The translations under genes were made by a program, and so were the position numbers. The notes beneath the pieces were generated by a model that was not told the origin of the DNA, searched no databases, and worked only from the letters and a program-made list of their open reading frames with translations. A stretch of 64,000 nucleotides of DNA, taken from the NCBI RefSeq assembly GCF_003148845.1, contig NZ_QGHA01000003.1:400928-464927 (forward strand), in the 5' to 3' direction. Below are positions 62,204-64,000 of this stretch, in pieces; position 1 is the first letter of the stretch; every line of letters begins with the position of its first letter. This DNA is from Mucilaginibacter oryzae (GTDB lineage: Bacteria; Bacteroidota; Bacteroidia; Sphingobacteriales; Sphingobacteriaceae).

Positions 62204-62761
62204 TTAAATGAGGATTTTTTGTGCGGCAGAAATAAGATTTACCAATTTGCTGCCGGCTTCTTCAATTTCGCCATCATTTTGTATGATGAAGCAGTTTTCC
62301 ATGTTTTCGCCAAGCTCCGCGGTGCGGGCTATCCGGGCGGCTATTTCATCAGGTGTTTCACGGCCGCGGCCCGCCAGTCGCTTTATTAACACTTCGGCAC
62401 CGGCAGTGATTAAAACAACAAAAAGGTCGGGGTAAAGCTGCCTGGCAACCGGAAGGTATTCGCGCGAGCCATTGACTACCACATTAAACCCTTTGTTCAA
62501 CCAGCTGTTTATTTCCTGGCCTATGCCATAATACTTGCCGTGGCTGCCCCACTGTAATGCAAACATGCCTGCCTTTTTCATTAGTTCAAACTCCTCGTTG
62601 CTTAAACTTACATGGTTTTCGCTGCCGGCAAATGGCGGCCGGGTGATGTAACGATGCGCAAACATCACGTTTTCTGATCCGTTAATCTGTTTGCGGGCAT
62701 AGTTCATCAGGGTATCTTTACCTGCTCCGGATGGGCCGATAACGTAAAATAATTTACTCAT
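62204..62761 (-). CDS. phnN: Ribose 1,5-bisphosphate phosphokinase PhnN
   Basis: This 185-residue P-loop kinase has Walker A GPSGAGKDTL (about 9-18), RYITRPPFAGSENHVSL, and the GRGRETPDEI lid region near residue 133, all typical of PhnN. It makes PRPP from ribose 1,5-bisphosphate in phosphonate breakdown, but no C-P lyase genes are in the window. It sits between an endonuclease/phosphatase-family gene and the YncE/phosphatase gene, so the trio may process phosphate esters together. Confidence 0.9.
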   Translation of the reverse strand: MSKLFYVIGPSGAGKDTLMNYARKQINGSENVMFAHRYITRPPFAGSENHVSLSNEEFELMKKAGMFALQWGSHGKYYGIGQEINSWLNKGFNVVVNGSREYLPVARQLYPDLFVVLITAGAEVLIKRLAGRGRETPDEIAARIARTAELGENMENCFIIQNDGEIEEAGSKLVNLISAAQKILI

Positions 62762-62833
62762 ACTTTGTTTTTAAACTTGCTGTTCCATCAACAGCCAAAC
62801 TGCCGGTTGCCTGAATGCGCGGTACTTTCTCCA

Positions 62834-63631
62834 TTAGCCGGTAATAAGGGTTGTGGTAATGCCAAAATGGTCGCTTGCATATAACCCGCTCTCCTCGTCG
62901 GGCACATTCAGGGTAACGGCAGAGTTGATAAATGCCGGGTAACCGCCGTGAGGAGGTAAAGGCAAGGCAAAAATCTGATCGATACAGATCTGTTTATTGG
63001 CTTTGTAGTAAGCGTCGGTAAGGCTGTACCTTGGTTCGGTGCCATTGCCTGCCGTGTAACAATCAATCGCCCCCGATTTGGCTAAAAAGGCCTTTACTTC
63101 GTCCGAATCCGGCGTGGCATTAAAATCGCCGCAAATAATATGAAAGGGATGCGCGGCATCGGTACCCACAAAGGAAGCCAAAGCTTCGGCCTGGCGTCCC
63201 CGTAAACCGCTGGCATGGCTCAAGTGGGTTAAATGTGTCGTGGTAAGCAACATATTTGTTCCTGTTGGCAGGCTTACGGATACCGTAAAAGCCTTGCGGT
63301 CATTATCATCCGGTACAACCGGTAAATTTATATGTTTAAATTCGCTCAGCGGATAAACCGATAATACACCTAAACCGGAAGTGCTGTTTACAAGGTGCCC
63401 CTCAAACAGGCGCCTTTTTGATCGCCCCGGCAAAAAGCAATAGTTCATATTCAGTTCACCTGCCAAAAACCCCAGCGTATCAGCTTTGGCTTCTTTACTG
63501 TAAAAGCATTCCTGGCAGGCTATCACGGCAGGATTTAATTCCTTCAGTTGCCTGGCCAGTATACGCATCCGCAGCCGGTAATCCCCGTCACATTTCCAGG
63601 TATTTATGGTTATTATTTTAACATTTTCCAC
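62834..63631 (-). CDS. Endonuclease/exonuclease/phosphatase family protein
   Basis: This 265-residue protein has the DNase I/EEP fold motifs: INTWKCDGDYRLR, ACQECFYSKE (metal Glu), THLTHLSHASGLR, ICGDFNATPDSDE (Asp/Asn) and the catalytic YASDHFGI (SDH). No signal peptide. It cleaves a phosphate ester, but whether nucleic acid, phospholipid or another is not known. It heads the phnN/YncE-phosphatase operon with 72 bases before phnN. Confidence 0.9.
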   Translation of the reverse strand: MENVKIITINTWKCDGDYRLRMRILARQLKELNPAVIACQECFYSKEAKADTLGFLAGELNMNYCFLPGRSKRRLFEGHLVNSTSGLGVLSVYPLSEFKHINLPVVPDDNDRKAFTVSVSLPTGTNMLLTTTHLTHLSHASGLRGRQAEALASFVGTDAAHPFHIICGDFNATPDSDEVKAFLAKSGAIDCYTAGNGTEPRYSLTDAYYKANKQICIDQIFALPLPPHGGYPAFINSAVTLNVPDEESGLYASDHFGITTTLITG

Positions 63632-63915
63632 AAAGGCAATATCAGGAATCTAAGTTGTACAATCAACATTGGGTAATTATTAGGTTTGTATTAGTTCTGT
63701 ATTAAATTGAAACGGGTTAGAGAAAAGTTGGGCCAGGTCGATCTCCGTTTTAATGCGCCACGGCTAAAATATTAGCAAATAATTAGTGAAAAGTTAGCAT
63801 TAGATTTTCTGACGCTTAATTTAACAGAGAAAGCGGCTTTTATTGTTAGAATTTAACAATGGGCTAATCTTTAGTTTAACTACGGTGACTAATATCGTAA
63901 TGGTAAAAATAGCTT

Positions 63916-64000
63916 ATGAGAAAACCCCGGCTCGTTATTATTGATGACCATTACGACATCCTGGAGATTTTAAAACATAACATGGTTCAGGAAGGTTACG
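63916..64000 (+). CDS. Response regulator N-terminus (3' truncated)
   Basis: Twenty-eight residues are visible before the window ends, beginning MRKPRLVIIDDHYDILEILK. The paired acidic residues (IIDDH) after the first strand are the receiver-domain metal site. The rest is outside the window. Being divergent from a phosphate-ester operon, it could be a PhoB-type regulator, but this is speculation. Confidence 0.7.
   Translation, partial: MRKPRLVIIDDHYDILEILKHNMVQEGY

Noticed and set aside
1..64000. Mobile elements, integrases, phage genes, toxin-antitoxin pairs
   Set aside because: None recognised; repeats found are short palindromic elements without a transposase.

Overview
The window looks like the chromosome of a Bacteroidota bacterium, most likely Sphingobacteriaceae of the Mucilaginibacter/Pedobacter kind. 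That placement is inferred from the gene families (GH92 mannosidase, DUF3857 pair, BBP2-type outer-membrane barrel, epimerase-type threonine dehydrogenase, HisKA_2 kinases), from TAnnTTTG-like -7 boxes and from scarce Shine-Dalgarno sites. No transposase, integrase, phage gene or CRISPR array was seen. Both edge genes are cut.

0-23.6 kb is mostly housekeeping and exported proteins: the tail of a probable SPFH/band-7 protein with two small partners, a thiolase, a POT peptide transporter, a GT2 glycosyltransferase, ruvB, a Gfo/Idh/MocA oxidoreductase, a TraB-like lipoprotein, a polysaccharide deacetylase, a SpoIIAA-like protein, queG, a DnaQ-type exonuclease with a DUF3820 tail, two coupled DUF3857 proteins, an NlpC/P60 peptidase, mutS and an LTA-synthase-like sulfatase. 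Intergenic gaps here carry several families of palindromic repeats.

23.6-28.4 kb is the highlight. A Ro60/TROVE protein (rsr) is followed by about 1 kb without a protein gene. I read this stretch as a tandem array of seven Y-RNA-like units. Each folds as a lower stem with a bulged T, a CGTA-type internal loop and an upper stem whose sequence changes from unit to unit while pairing is kept. Several units carry a circularly permuted tRNA-like module (T arm, closed acceptor stem, D arm); unit 6 has textbook dimensions. Two overlapping genes for RlaP-family nucleotidyltransferases follow. Together they look like an RNA quality-control or RNA-repair locus with an unusually large set of Y RNAs.

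28.4-40.1 kb is metabolic: a TIGR02117 protein, an epimerase-type threonine dehydrogenase, a GH92 alpha-mannosidase and a basic-secretory-protein-type peptidase beside a LacI regulator (three operator-like palindromes share an AAACGTTT core), an amino-acid permease coupled to a Cys/Met PLP enzyme, and an outer-membrane barrel. 40.4-48.4 kb is regulatory: an acetyltransferase / M20 deacylase / NtrC-type regulator operon and a TPR histidine kinase with a large sigma-54 response regulator.

48.4-64 kb holds azoR behind three tandem TATC-N5/6-GATA palindromes, a metallophosphoesterase, a truncated haemoglobin with an Rrf2 regulator, sensor kinases (one closely paralogous to the TPR kinase), AraC, HD and Crp-type genes, an SDR, and a phosphate-ester operon (endonuclease/phosphatase-family protein, phnN, YncE/alkaline phosphatase fusion). 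The window ends at the start of a response regulator.
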